DNA from: Isoetes taiwanensis | Lineage: Eukaryota; Streptophyta; Lycopodiopsida; Isoetales; Isoetaceae | Length of the DNA: 64,000 bases | NCBI GenBank assembly: GCA_021234155.1 | Contig: JAJEKV010000002.1 | Location: 34,142,128-34,206,127 of the forward strand | Direction of reading: 5' to 3' | Part shown: positions 52,317 to 63,144 of the stretch, in pieces | How the letters are laid out: every line of letters begins with the position of its first letter | Numbering within the stretch: position 1 is the first letter of the stretch | The notes under the pieces: generated by a model | The model's database searches: none | Seen by the model: only the letters and a program-made list of their open reading frames with translations | Told to the model about the DNA's origin: nothing | Translations under genes and position numbers: made by a program

Positions 52317-52735
52317 CGGTGGCGTCCCACAGTTTCATAATAGCAACAACGTCTTCTTGACTCAACTAAGACAAAAAGCTAGAGAGCTCATTTGTCTTCA
52401 AAACGAAAAGGTCACCGGGGAGGAACCCAATAACAACTTCCGGGGAACAAAGGGAGCCAAGCGAGGGGCCTTACGAACCTTGTACTCAAGGTTTGCCTTC
52501 TCCATCCGTTCTTTGAGTATCCCACTCTGAATGAATCTCGACACTTTCTTCACAAAGGCGGCGTGGCGGTGGTGTCCACCATCATCGATTCAGAACCCCC
52601 CTCGAAGTTAAGCCCGAAGAACCTCGGCGTTTCCATGAGCCCGAAAAAAGCGAGAAGAGGCTGCAGCCCGACCACCAAAGGATTTACAACTGGTACAATG
52701 GTAGCGGCGGAAAGTAGTTAGCTGCGTTGGGGCCG
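52317..52735 (-). pseudogene. Decayed GC-rich coding block, family unknown
   Basis: On the minus strand successive frames read VVGLQPLLAFFGLMETPRFF, FVKKVSRFIQSGILKERME and ANLEYKVRKAPRLAPF. After a one-base shift follow VVIGFLPGDLFVLKTNELSS, FLS, a stop, then LSQEDVVAIMKLWDATVISG. The composition and GC content are those of a real first exon with a few disabling changes. I do not recognise the protein. Confidence 0.4.
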
Positions 52736-53894
52736 CGGGAGTTGAGGCGATAATGGGGCCGGATGACCAGAGCATTCTGAGGCGGCGACCCGGTTTTTAG
52801 CGATCATCGGCATATGCTAGGTATATGCCGGCATATACTTGAATAAGCCCACATACCCACATAAGCGAGGGTTTGCCCCCTAGGGGCAAAAAAAAAAAAA
52901 AAAAAAAAATTCCATGTATGAATCCCTAAAAAATTTCAGAGTGGACAATCCAGCTTTGGTCCATTCAAGAAAGGAATGATCACAACTTATCAACCCGTAA
53001 ATAATATCATTTAAAAGGTGATGTAATAAGGCCTCAGATAATACCAAATTTGGGCCAATCTGAGATATGATGTCGGTGTGTTCCAGGACTGAGATGTCCA
53101 CAAATTTACCACTTTTTTGAGATATAATGTCAGTGTGTTCTAGGACTGAGATGGTCCACAAGTTTACGACTTTCATGGTTCAAAGGTTTCCTTTGTATTG
53201 TACACTTTTAGTCCAAACAACTCCCTGATTTGGTCCACAAATTGACCTCGTAGTTCTGCAGTGATCCTAAAACTGTCCAAACATTCCATCAAAGTTAATT
53301 CACATCGTACTCAAATAAATTAATAACCTATCAGATTTAATAAAGATTTAGAAGAGCCAAGGGAACTGAACCTCTACTGGTATTTCAAGACACCAATCTC
53401 CAAAAATCTGCGAACACACAAGACCACTATCAGAGTTGCATATACAAGCACACTGAAATTACCATCCATTTGCTCCTCGAAGCAAACATCTATATATAAT
53501 ACTACAAGAAGGCCGCCGCGAACATTTCTCTTTACCGACTTGGTGTAAGTTGAAGCCCAAGTAATATGAAGGGCATTATAAAGAAATAAAAATTTTCCAC
53601 TAAACAATTCATCGATTAGTCATGTTAACTAGTCCAATAGCTAAAAGGCAAGAACATCTAAATCCCTAAAATCTATTCCCTTGATAATGTGATACCAAAG
53701 TAACATGAAATAATAAAATGCACCGTGATGTCCAACGGTGGAAAATTCTCAATTAGGAAACTAACTTCTGGAACATTTCTTTTTGTTTAGACTCGTTCAG
53801 TTAGACTCCTTATTTAACATCCTAATCCTTCTAACTTCGCTTTAGTTTAGAATTGCTATGACTACTTGATGTACCAATTTTAGAAAATAGCTGG
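52736..53894. other. No gene seen; repeat copy and A tract
   Basis: 52800-52890 repeats the GGTTTGCCCCCTAGGGGCAAA-type block seen at 50520, which is nearly palindromic (TTTGCCCC against GGGGCAAA). It runs into a 24-base A tract. A ~70-base direct repeat (GAGATATGATGTCGGTGTG and GAGATATAATGTCAGTGTG) lies at 53060-53160. Confidence 0.45.
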
Positions 53895-54400
53895 AAAACA
53901 TGCAGGAGTTGAACCCACACAATTGCCGTGTGTTTTGTGCCTGTAGGATAGATAGGTGCTATAGTCGACCACCATGGGATCCCCATTATTTCTCTTTTCA
54001 TCCTTTTTTTTTTGGTTTCCACCATCCGATGACAGTCAGTGGGTTTTGGGCCTGGGTGGGGATCGCCCATTACCAATGGCTTTACCACTAGGATGTCACC
54101 GCGATGGATGTTCTTTTTACTACATTCACTCCCGTTTTCTTCCCTTTTTTTTTTTTTATCCGATCCCATGAGAGTCGGTGGGTTTTGGGTGCGGGTGGGG
54201 ATCTCCCATTACCAATGGCTTTACCACTAGGCTATCACCGCGATGAATACCATTTTCATTTACCCCCCTCCCCTGCATCCGATGAGAGTCAGTGGGTTTT
54301 GGGCCTGGATGGGGATTGCCCATTACCAATAGCTTGACCACTAGGCTGTCATCGCGATACCTTACAAAGATGGATGAGAGGAATCCCATGGTAATTTAAT
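53895..54400 (-). repeat. Cluster of tRNA-derived SINE-like units
   Basis: Three related units (54022-54105, 54158-54245, 54276-54359) read on the minus strand as CATCGCGGTGA, CCTAGTGGTAAAGCCATTGG, TAATGGG, ATCCCCACCC, ACCCACTGAC. TAGTGGTAAAGC resembles a pol III A box. A fourth, different unit at 53900-53985 has GGTGGTCGACTATAGCACC and GGGTTCAACTCC (53905-53916), a good B box. Purine-rich spacers separate the units. Together they look like a nested or multimeric tRNA-related SINE. None can fold as a full tRNA, so I do not call tRNA genes. Confidence 0.55.
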
Positions 54401-54401
54401 A

Positions 54402-54855
54402 GCACGTCATCTATCCCACAGGCTAGAAATGGAGTTTTTTTTCTTTTTCTTTTTTCCCTTTTTTATTTTTTTATTTTTTATTTTTTTTGTCAACGTACCT
54501 TATATGAACTCCAAATTTCTATATGTGATAGTATCGTTAAGTAAAAAATCTTGGAGAAGTCATGCACACCCTGTGTAGAGAGAATGGTTGAAGAAACATG
54601 CTTGTGATAACCATAAGAGTTGGAGGGTGCGTACCTTATTCGAAGTTTAATTCTTATCATTCCCTTGCACGACTTGTGTAGAAAAATGTTGTAGGATAAC
54701 ATACATTATAGACATAGCAACTCTTTATAAACGATATTTTTAGTGCGCTTCATTGTGTTTTTTGGTGAAAGTAAGATGAGGATGTCTTCTCTTCTCCGCA
54801 TGCGACTAAGTGCGGTGTATAGCTGGCACGTCATCTATCATACAGGCTAGAAATG

Positions 54856-54908
<53 letters not shown>

Positions 54909-55245
54909 ATGTACCTTATATGAACTCCTCCAAATATCTATATGTGATAGTATCGTTCGTAAAAGAATACTGGAGAAGTCATGCACACCTATGTAGAGAA
55001 AATGGTTGAAGAAACATGCTTGTGATAACCATAAAAGTTGGTGGGTGCGTACCTTATTCGAAGTTTAATTCTTATCATTTTCTTGCATGATTTGTGCAGA
55101 AAAATGTTGAAGGATAACATACATTATAGACATAGCAACTCTTTATAAACGACATTTTTAGTGCGCTTCATTGTATTTTCCGGTGAAAGTAAGATGAGGG
55201 CGTCTTCTCTTCTCCGCATGCGACTAAGTGCAGTGTATAACTGAC
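54402..55245. repeat. ~420 bp tandem duplication covering the 3' end of the Helitron
   Basis: Copy 1 starts near 54402 and copy 2 near 54827, both with GCACGTCATCTAT, AGGCTAGAAATGGAG and a long T tract (about 46 T in copy 2). Shared blocks are ACCTTATATGAACTCC, GAGAAGTCATGCACACC and TAACATACATTATAGACATAG. The right end of each copy is the last part of the helicase frame (TTCTCTTCTCCGCATGCGAC). The duplication therefore includes the helicase terminus and its downstream sequence. Confidence 0.85.
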
Positions 55246-55690
55246 CGTGTGCGAATACCTCATTACGCAAGTCGATAACGACGCGTCCAATGTTAATCCT
55301 TGGCAACTGTTAAAGGTAGTTGCGTAAGATAATCGGAGGGGTAGCTGTCGTCTATGTATGGTCCAGGGTCGATTCTCCGGTTGGTAGAAGAAGTCTGTTC
55401 TAGAGATTGGATATGTGCATGAATCCTCTTGAGCTGTATCATCTAATACTTTTACCATCACGAATTTTGCGTGCATCAAGACGACCATAACTCTTGCATT
55501 TTTTACCAGACCCTTTTCCATGTCTAGTCGTTTCATAATGTGACATATTGCACCTACCTTAAGCCTTAGTTCGTGATTGGGTATTCCAGAATGGGTGAAG
55601 TTATTTAGAAAATCTGATGTCGCATAGGGATGGTCATGTATAATTTCATCCTGTTCGATGATGTGATCATGGCTATAATATGTAGCACAA
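55124..55690 (-). pseudogene. Helitron helicase, C-terminal part
   Basis: From 55690 the frame reads YYSHDHIIEQDEIIHDHPYA, then FTHSGIPNHELRLKVGAICH, LVKNARVMVVLMHAKFVMVK, RRQLPLRLSYATTFNSCQGL, and after a frameshift IGRVVIDLRNEVFAHGQLYT and ALSRMRRREDA. The last two pieces hold helicase motifs V and VI (SCQGLTL and QLYTALSRxRxRED). A PIF1-like 5'-3' helicase unwinds DNA during Helitron transposition. The frameshift between motifs V and VI kills it. Confidence 0.88.
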
Positions 55691-55859
55691 TAACAGGGGG
55701 TTACTTTTAGATTTTTATACGTTTTTTCACATGGTTTTTCTATGATTTCGTTGTTGTATTCGTTGAGGTGTACTAAATAGTATTTCTAGGGTGCACCCTT
55801 TATGGGCCGTTGATTTTTGTTGGTTGGAACAATCCGAGGGTTGTTGTCTTTCTCTGCAT

Positions 55860-56125
55860 GTGTTTGTGCATGAACACATGCACATGCACGCACATGCACA
55901 TGCACACACATGCACATGCATGTGCACATGCACAGCGCAGTGTTTGTGCATGAACACTGCGCATGTGTATGCATGTGCATGTGCACATGCATGTGCATGT
56001 GCGTGCATGTGCATGTGCATGTGTATTGTGCATGTGCATGTGCATGTGTATTGTGCATGTGCAAGTGCATGTGCATGTGCATGTGTGCATGTGTGTGCAT
56101 GTGTGCATATGCATGTGTACTTGCC
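55860..56125. repeat. CACATG/CATGTG microsatellite forming a giant palindrome
   Basis: Left of about 55935 the plus strand is built of CACATGCACATG; to the right it is built of CATGTGCATGTG. The switch point contains GCGCAGTGTT, an 8-base loop and AACACTGCGC, a perfect stem. The whole 265 bases can fold back. The long open frames on both strands (55727-56383, 55791-56294) are artefacts of the repeat. The tract sits in the insertion that splits the helicase. Confidence 0.9.
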
Positions 56126-56393
56126 CTCTTGGATTCTTATTGCCGGAGTGGATTTTACTACCACGAGATGGGTTTTTTGCTCACACTTACAAAGGTATTT
56201 GTTTTTTAATGTTTCTTCAGTTAGCATAATGTTTTTTTTTTTACAAGGTATTGGTTTCCTGATTCTACAATGTAGTGCTGCAAAACTGATATGAATATGG
56301 TAGCTCGGGGGAGTGGCCGTGAACGTTGGTCTTGGTGGACTAGCATGGGTGTGTGAGATTGGCGAAAATAATGGCAAAGACATCTTATGTTAG

Positions 56394-57270
56394 GAATAGC
56401 TAAATAATATCTCTAAGATATTATTATGGCTAAAGTATTGCAAGGTTTTAGCTAAAATAGGAAGAGCCGAAATCGGAAAAGGGGATCGAGGCTTTTTACA
56501 AAGGGACCAGCATCGAATACATAAAGGGGGCTGCATCGAAATCTCAGGGGACTTCAACAACGGTTGTCATCCAGTTTGAAGACGTCACTGACCATCTGCT
56601 ACTGCCGATTCCGTTGAACCAGTCCTAAGATCGTCTTTGCCTTAGCAGCTACTGTCGGATTAGCCAGATCCGAGTCCATTCCTTAAGTCTGCTGATTACC
56701 CTTGGCTTGACAACCCAGATCCTTCCAAGACGAATTGCCATTGCCTTCTGCCTTGCCATCAGTTCTGCCAGATCTCTACACCAGTAGGCCCGGTTGGGTG
56801 GTGAACTACCAATAATATCCTTGTGGTTAAGGAGCTTGTTCTAGTTTTGGTGAACTAGAGTTGGAATTGTTAGAGCTATTGGTGTAGCTCGTATCAAAAA
56901 CCCCTTTTTGTTTCCTTCCTAAGATTTGCTGCAGATTCAAAAAGAGTTTAGAGTTTAGGCCCTATGTTTGCTTCCAACTCTTGGATATTCCTGGCTGCCG
57001 AATTGTTCATAGCAGCCAGCCTTTAGCTTCAATCAACAAACGGATTCTTATGCACACAACAGGCGGATTATTCCACGCCCTTTTCCATGTCACGCAGATC
57101 AGTCAAACAGTGGCCACAAGAATGCATTTATATTGTAGGTTTGGAACTTTAATCGAACCATAAGGTGAATCATGCATTACCTTTAAGCTAGAGATGGAGC
57201 ATCCAAAATCATATGGATTGATAAACAATGGTGTCATTGTGAAAGAGAAATAGTTGTAGAGGAAGTAACA
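56394..57270. other. Part of the insertion in the Helitron; possible solo LTR
   Basis: TGTTAGGAATAGCTAAATAA at 56394 looks like the start of a plant LTR and several CA-ended stops are possible (for example ACACAACA near 57060), but I find no matching target-site duplication. A block TATGTAGCAYAATAACAGGG occurs at both 55677 and 57271, close to both edges of the insertion that splits the helicase. No gene is seen between. 57271-57764 also holds none. Confidence 0.35.
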
Positions 57271-57764
57271 ATATGTAGCATAATAACAGGGGGTTTTCTT
57301 TGTATTGCAAACTTTATAACTTTCAGAATAATGGGATCAATCTGCTCTATCTTTATGGTAACTTTTACTTATGTTCTATTTGCTTTATTGTGATCAAATT
57401 CAAAAGCTACAGATGAAAGCCTCAAATGAATTCTAGTTACGTGCAAAATACAATTATGAGGCATCCAACATATAAAAATTAAATCCCCCAACACATAACA
57501 ACCATTGACATTAACAACCAACACATAACTACCATTGACATTAATTAACACAACCATTGGGTCCAACACATTTAAATTAAAATCCCCCTTAAACCCCCTT
57601 TGGTTTGGGTGCATATTCACACGGGGGGTGACTCCGGGCAACGAGAGCTGTTGGATAGGCATATTCACCCCTTATTCCTTAATCTAAACCGTACGTAAAG
57701 TTCCTCGTTTGTGGGGTATGCAAGTACAAAATTTGCTATACTGTATAACAAGATTTGCAAAATA

Positions 57765-58004
57765 CTATAAGATTTCAAGCGGAATACTATATGGTGTTGA
57801 TTTAAGAACGCAACCGTTGATATTATCAACACTCTTGTTAATCGTTGACAAAAAGTTGCGTTTTTTGCATATTGACGAGTCCTGAAGGATGCTAGATGGA
57901 TAGAGAAACTCAACGCTACTTTCAATGCTAGTAGTTGTGTTGAAGATATCCAACGAGACTGTGGGTTCTTCCCAATTTTCTCCTATACGATCAACAAACC
58001 GCAT
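57765..58004 (-). pseudogene. Helitron helicase fragment
   Basis: The frame reads FVDRIGENWEEPTVSLDIF, then VEFLYPSSILQDSSICKKRN and FLSTINKSVDNINGCVLKST. This is the middle of the PIF1-like helicase (the FLSxxN..VDxIN region). It ends at 57765 where the insertion begins and continues at 55690. The helicase motifs I to III, with the Walker A and B boxes, should lie before it but are deleted. Confidence 0.8.
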
Positions 58005-59434
58005 CAGTTCAGGTCAGTAGTCATTGGTATTTTGAACCTAGTCCATAGATCCACCGCTGGACCTTGATCAAGAAGTAACATGGCAAAAAGAAATCGCAGC
58101 TGTGTGGGACTCAGTGATAGAGAAACTGCTTCTTCCATAACTAATATTGACTCATTATGTGCGGCGAGCAAGCCTTCTGTTTCTGCAGCTTGTTGATACG
58201 TTCCATATTGTTGGTCATTAACGATCTTCAACTCATCCCATGTTCTCACAGCACGATGCAGCAAGAGTTGCCTTAAATAAAATGCTTCTCCTACTCGAGG
58301 CAACAGTAATCGTATCCTACATACAACTGGCTGCCTTACCCGTTTCTTCACAATGTTTCTCGTGAACCCCTCTCGCTCTTGTTCCATATGCGCTCCAGAT
58401 TCAATCGGCAATGCTGAATTATATACGGTCAATGTATGTTGTTCGTAATATTGAATGTATGTGAAGGCATCAAACTCGTTACCCAGGGGACGCAAGAAGT
58501 ATCGATCTAACAACGATCTTGTATTCAAATGTGGCAGGTGCAGAGGCAGGCATTTGACAGCAGGCGACTTATTTGTTATGTCATATGACATTGTTCTCCA
58601 CGCTGCCTCTGTCGCTGATAGATAACGTGCCCTCAAGTAATCCTGTATCTCATTCCTAGGAGGTCGCCTAGCAGTTTCTTCAGATGATATATGTCCTGGT
58701 GGTTGACGTGTGCTATTTTCATTTTGATCATCATTCCTAGACGAGGATTCTACAGCCGCTTCATGTTGACTGTTTAAAGCTGATGGTATGGAAGCCGAGT
58801 GCCTTTCTTGGGCTACCCGAAAGTTGGCGTTGTCAAATCCCTTGTAAATGTAACCATAAAGATACGAGAATACATGGACTGTTGATGCAATATCCACCAT
58901 AATGTGACAATCCAACTCATGTAGGAGAAAGACATTGTAGGGAACCACCCATGCATCATCTATGCTCCTCCTCCTATATTGCACATAACCCTTTGAATCA
59001 AGATGTGTTGTGGGGTTAATGTCTTTTGGATATTTATAACAACATGGATTGCCATTTGGGGAGCACCTTTCTGAGTGTCTATGTATCATGAATTTTTGGA
59101 TCTGTGCTCGAAGGACCGGATCTGTAGGCAATTCAGCAGAGATGATGTCATCGATACATTCGATTGGTATGTCGGGTTCAGTACGCAAGACGAGGTGGGC
59201 ATGAGGCAATCCACGTTTTTGAAACTCTATGACAGTTATCACATACGATATGCACTGGAAGAAATTATGAAGGAGCTCCTTCAACCGTTGTAATCTTTCA
59301 TGAAAGCATCGAACAACAATCATAGGGACATCAGATGCATTTTGTCCAGGTCTGAGTCTAACTCGTATTTCAGGCCAATCCACATTTGTAGTCATAGTGA
59401 TGAATAACGTTGGACGACCTTTTGATCTAGACAT
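58004..59434 (-). pseudogene. Helitron Rep (HUH) domain
   Basis: A 476-codon open frame encodes the rolling-circle replication initiator. LFITMTTNVDWPEI is Rep motif 1. GLPHAHLVL contains the HUH metal-binding motif (H78, H80). YLYGYIYKG (residues 191-199) holds the two catalytic tyrosines, Y191 and Y195. The end LRFLFAMLLLDQGPAVDLW is the linker towards the helicase. The enzyme would cut and join single-stranded DNA at Helitron ends. The Rep active site looks complete, but the frame is cut off from its N-terminal part by a frameshift and a small deletion near 59435, and from the helicase core by a deletion at 58004. Confidence 0.9.
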
Positions 59435-59439
59435 CCCAA

Positions 59440-59802
59440 AAATGAGGAGGGCAATATAATGTCGTTTCGGTCATCATTCTCATGTTCTGAATAATCCTCA
59501 TCATATTGTACTCTTCGATTACGAAATGTCGGTGTCCTAAAATAATTCAATCGAGCATCTTCAACTCTTGAATACATGTCAACCAAGTATTCTCCGCATA
59601 AACGACCCAATTGGAGAAACCGTTCTTCATGCAACAATCTAGTCCTGTACCATTGTAATTGTGTAAGACCATATTCATTTCTAAGTCCCCAACCCAAAGT
59701 GCCATGTGGAAATAAGAGAGGGTATTGTAATGGTTCATACATAGGATCAAGAATGTTCATGAAGGTTGGCTCACCTTCATTTTGTACCCAAAATCCTGCA
59801 AC
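59440..59802 (-). pseudogene. Helitron N-terminal region, second part
   Basis: After the stop at 59803 the same frame continues VAGFWVQNEGEPTFMNILDP, then YEPLQYPLLFPHGTLGWGL, LCGEYLVDMYSRVEDARLNY and IILPSSF. This is the conserved Helitron_like_N segment (PLxYPLLFPxGxxGW). It ends in a frameshift with loss of about 20 codons before the Rep motif. Confidence 0.88.
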
Positions 59803-60711
59803 TCATGGCGTAATCTCAGCTGTGTTGTTAACATCTATGATGGCTGCAATTTCATTGCTTGCAACTGCTCCTTCAATTGTTATATATGCTGATGGCAAGC
59901 CCATACTTCCCATGGTTCGGAGGTTCCGAATAAATGGGTTTACTTGATCGAGGATTAAGCCAATAATTGCCACCCACTGAAATGGCACGTTTTGGTTTCG
60001 TGCCTGTGTGTATCGTTCTGATTCATCATAGATATACCAATGCATAGGATGCCCTGATTCTGCAATGGGACGTAACCGATGGTAAGTTCGACCAGTAATA
60101 GTCACCGACGAAGGAAAATCTAAATTTACAAATCCACTGCTCAATCCAAGCACACTAAAACAGAATAGTTTATTCACTTTTCTCGATAGCTCGGCAGATT
60201 CTGGCATGTTGTAAAGATTTTGTAGCGCCATAGGCAAGGGCGGTAAAGGCGATAGTAACCATCTCCCTCTATTACAACAAAATCCATCACGCTCAACATT
60301 GAGCAATGGGATCTGACAGTATGCACATTGTTTATTCCATGTACACATTACATAACTTCGATGAATTGCCAAATTCATTTGTTGTGCTTGAGCTTGCCAA
60401 TGGACTGAAGCAGATAACATTATTTCTGGTACACTGTTCCTACGTCGTATTTTATCTCTGTCCTCATTGGACAACTTTGCATATCGTTTTGCTGCTTTCA
60501 GTCTTAATCTATCTCTATCCTCATCAGGCAAGTTTGCATAATGCTCTCTCTCTCTCTCCCGTATGCTCTCCCTATCATTGGCATATCGTTCTCTTCTTCT
60601 ACATCGTATCCTCTCCCTATCTTCCTCCGACAATTTTGCATAACGTTCTCTAGCTCTTTGTCGGTCTCTCTCTCTATACCTTTCTAATATGATTCTATCA
60701 TTATCATCCAT
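59803..60711 (-). pseudogene. Helitron N-terminus with STPR repeats
   Basis: The frame begins MDDNDRIILERYRERDRQRA at 60711 and ends in TGA at 59803-59805. The first ~90 residues are about four copies of a ~23-residue basic repeat (RERYAKLSEEDRERIRCRRR and variants). This is the STPR DNA-binding repeat known from some Helitron proteins. A Cys-rich segment (CTWNKQCAYCQIPLL, then FCCNRGRW) and the conserved GxxYHRLRPIAESGHPMHWYIY block follow. The stop is in frame with the next part, so it is a nonsense mutation rather than the true end. Confidence 0.85.
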
Positions 60712-61226
60712 GTTTTTTTTTTTTTTTGGCTACATGTATATCATTTAACTAACATCCAATGGTAGCCATATTGACACCTTGAGACGCAACTAAAACAACT
60801 ATATAAGAGGATAGCTTACCCGGTTTAACTGTATCTTCCACGTTCCCCTTCGCATTGGTGGAGAGCACCTTTCTCAAGAACTGAACTGAAATACGTTTCC
60901 CTTTCTCCTTAAGACGTATTTACCATCATCTATGTACGCGAATCTAGAGTTACCATGATGTTAAGAAAATGCGTTGGTATTGCATGTGGAAAATTTTTAG
61001 CTGAGCTAGTCACTACTATTTGTTTATTGTTCCTTTATGCAAAACTATGATCTTTTTTGTACTGACCAAAATTTTGAAATTTTGGAAATTACAAAATATT
61101 GGGTTTAAAAAAAAGGTAGATATCTTATGCCGTATAAGCATGTGCAATCATATCCTCAAGTTACATGGCAATGCAATTGCAACCCATTTGCCATCAAAAT
61201 TGGTATATTCCCAAGTTACATGGCAA
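60712..61226. other. No gene seen; left edge of the Helitron region
   Basis: A 17-base T tract directly precedes the Helitron ATG. A direct repeat of AGTTACATGGCAATG with CAACCCATTTGCCAT lies at 61158-61250. The 5' terminus of the Helitron should be here but I could not identify it. Confidence 0.4.
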
Positions 61227-63045
61227 TGGAATTCCAACCCATTTGCCATATGTTCCCATCAAAATTGGTCCTCTCCCCAAAACGCGGATATAGGCTGGGG
61301 GTGATCATAACACTATCAACATTTGTCCCACGTAAATTTTCCCATGCACATCCATGAATATATGGTTGTGTGGTTTTCCAGGGGCTTACTAAGACAAAAA
61401 GAACGAATGCTTATATGTAGCTATTCACTAGATGTGGCATGGCATCAACCCCAGGGTGGATATTTTGGTACATGGGCTTACTATCAACAAGGCATTTAAA
61501 TGTTTTTTTAAACTTTATTTAGACTGTAGTCGTAGTAAGAACATATTCGAAGGAGAAAAAAGGAATAATGGGTGAGAGAGAGTGGTATGAGGCTAAAGTG
61601 CATTAATCTATTTGAAGGATGGGGTACAGCGCGGTGTCGATATGGGTATTGAATGGCAGAATTTATTAAGCTTTTAGTGGCCAAAAATTATTTAAAAAAA
61701 AAAAATATATTATTTCTGGATGCATAACATATCATAATGTTTGCTTGGTGCCCTTTAAGCTACAAATGGGTTATAATGATGTTATCTCATTGGGGATGGG
61801 TGTTATGTTGGTTTTTGGACATTGGAAAAGAGTACTATAGGACTTTTGCCTTTTATAGTGATCAAATGGTTTTACACAACGAGTATATAATGGGAAATGA
61901 TAAAAGTGAAGAAGGGTTAATGGTCAAAAGCTTAAATGGGTTAATTCTTGGGTCTTGATGTCTAATATGTTTGGAGAATATAGTATACGAATATACATGG
62001 GATGAGGTGTATTACGATTTCTTGGTATGAAGTATTACTCGACTTAAGGACGTAGTTCATTGCTCCATTTGAAGTATGGGGTAACGAAGGGATAATTGGC
62101 TTCTAGGAGCCTATAAATACATATTTTCTAAAAATGGAATTCCAACCCATTTGCCATATGTTCCCATCAAAATTGGTCCTCTCCCCAAAACGCGGATATA
62201 GCCTGGGGGTGATCATAACGCTATCAACATTTGTCCCACGTAAATTTTCCAATGCACATCCATGAATATATGGTTGTGTGGTTTTCCAGGGGCTTACTAA
62301 TACAAAAAGAACGAATGCTTATATGTAGCTATTCACTAGATGTGGCATGGCATCAACCTCAGGGTGGATATTTTGGTACATGGGCTTACTATCAACAAGG
62401 CATTTAAATGTTTTTTTAAACTTTATTTAGACTGTAGTCGTAGTAAGAACATATTCGAAGAAGGAGAAAAAAGGCATAATGGGTGAGAGAGAGTGGTATG
62501 AGGCTAAACTGCATTAATCTATTTGAAGGATGGGGTAAAGCGCGGTGTCGATATGGGTATTGAATGGCAAAATTTATTAAGCTTTTAGTGGCCGAATTTT
62601 TTTTTTTTTTAAAAAGTATATTATTTCTGGATGCATAACATATCATAATGTTTGCTTGGTGCCCTTTAAGCTACAAATGGGTTATAATGATGTTATCTCA
62701 TTGGGGATGGGTGTTATGTTGGTTTTTGGACATTGGAAAAGAGTACTATAGGACTTTTGCCTTTTATAGTGATCAAATGGGTTTACACAACGAGTGTATA
62801 ATGGGAAATGATAAAAGTGAAGAAGGTTAATGGTCAAAAGCTTAAATGGGTTAATTCTTGGGTCTTGATGTCTAATATGTTTGGAGAATATAGTATACGA
62901 ATATACATGGGATGAGGTGTATTACGATTTCTTGGTATGAAGTATTACTCGACTTAAGGACGTAGTTCATTGCTCCATTTGAAGTATGGGGTAAAGAAGG
63001 GATATATAGAAAGGCAGAATTTATTGGCTTCTAGGAGCCTACAAA
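61227..63045. repeat. ~908 bp tandem duplication
   Basis: Copy 1 (61227-62134) and copy 2 (62135-63045) start GGAATTCCAACCCATTTGCC and end TTCTAGGAGCCTAYAAATAC. They differ at few positions; the main difference is an A tract in one (61693) and a T tract in the other (62597). A third, diverged partial copy (GCATAACATGTTTTGGCTTT, GTGGGTTGTAATGTGATTAT) lies at 63053-63200. Open frames in both copies (61737, 62648) have no recognisable product. Confidence 0.92.
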
Positions 63046-63144
63046 TACATATTTTTTGCATTTTAGAAAGGCATAACATGTTTTGGCTTTGTGCCCTTGA
63101 GGCTTCAAGTGGGTTGTAATGTGATTATCTCATGGTGAAGGATG

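Larger units (their letters stand above)
54402..60711 (-). mobile_element. Degraded Helitron
   Basis: On the minus strand, from 60711 down, come an STPR-repeat N-terminus, a Rep HUH domain and pieces of a PIF1-like helicase. This order defines RepHel of Helitrons, which move by rolling-circle transposition. The frame is broken by a stop, a frameshift, a deletion of the helicase ATPase core and an insertion of about 2 kb (55690-57765). I could not identify a convincing 5' TC end, or a 3' hairpin with CTRR. Confidence 0.88.

Noticed and set aside
53895-54360. tRNA genes
   Set aside because: A- and B-box-like motifs occur, but no unit has both in good form with a foldable cloverleaf. They fit SINE relics better.
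55727-56383. 218-residue His/Cys/Met-rich protein and its antisense counterparts
   Set aside because: Produced by the CACATG microsatellite, whose period is a multiple of three on both strands.
56394-57061. Solo LTR starting TGTTAGGAATAG
   Set aside because: The start is LTR-like, but no convincing CA end flanked by a matching target-site duplication could be found.
61737-62830. Repeated short frame starting MFAWCPLSYKWVIMMLSHWG
   Set aside because: Present twice only because the DNA is duplicated; composition is not convincing and the two differ at the C-terminus.
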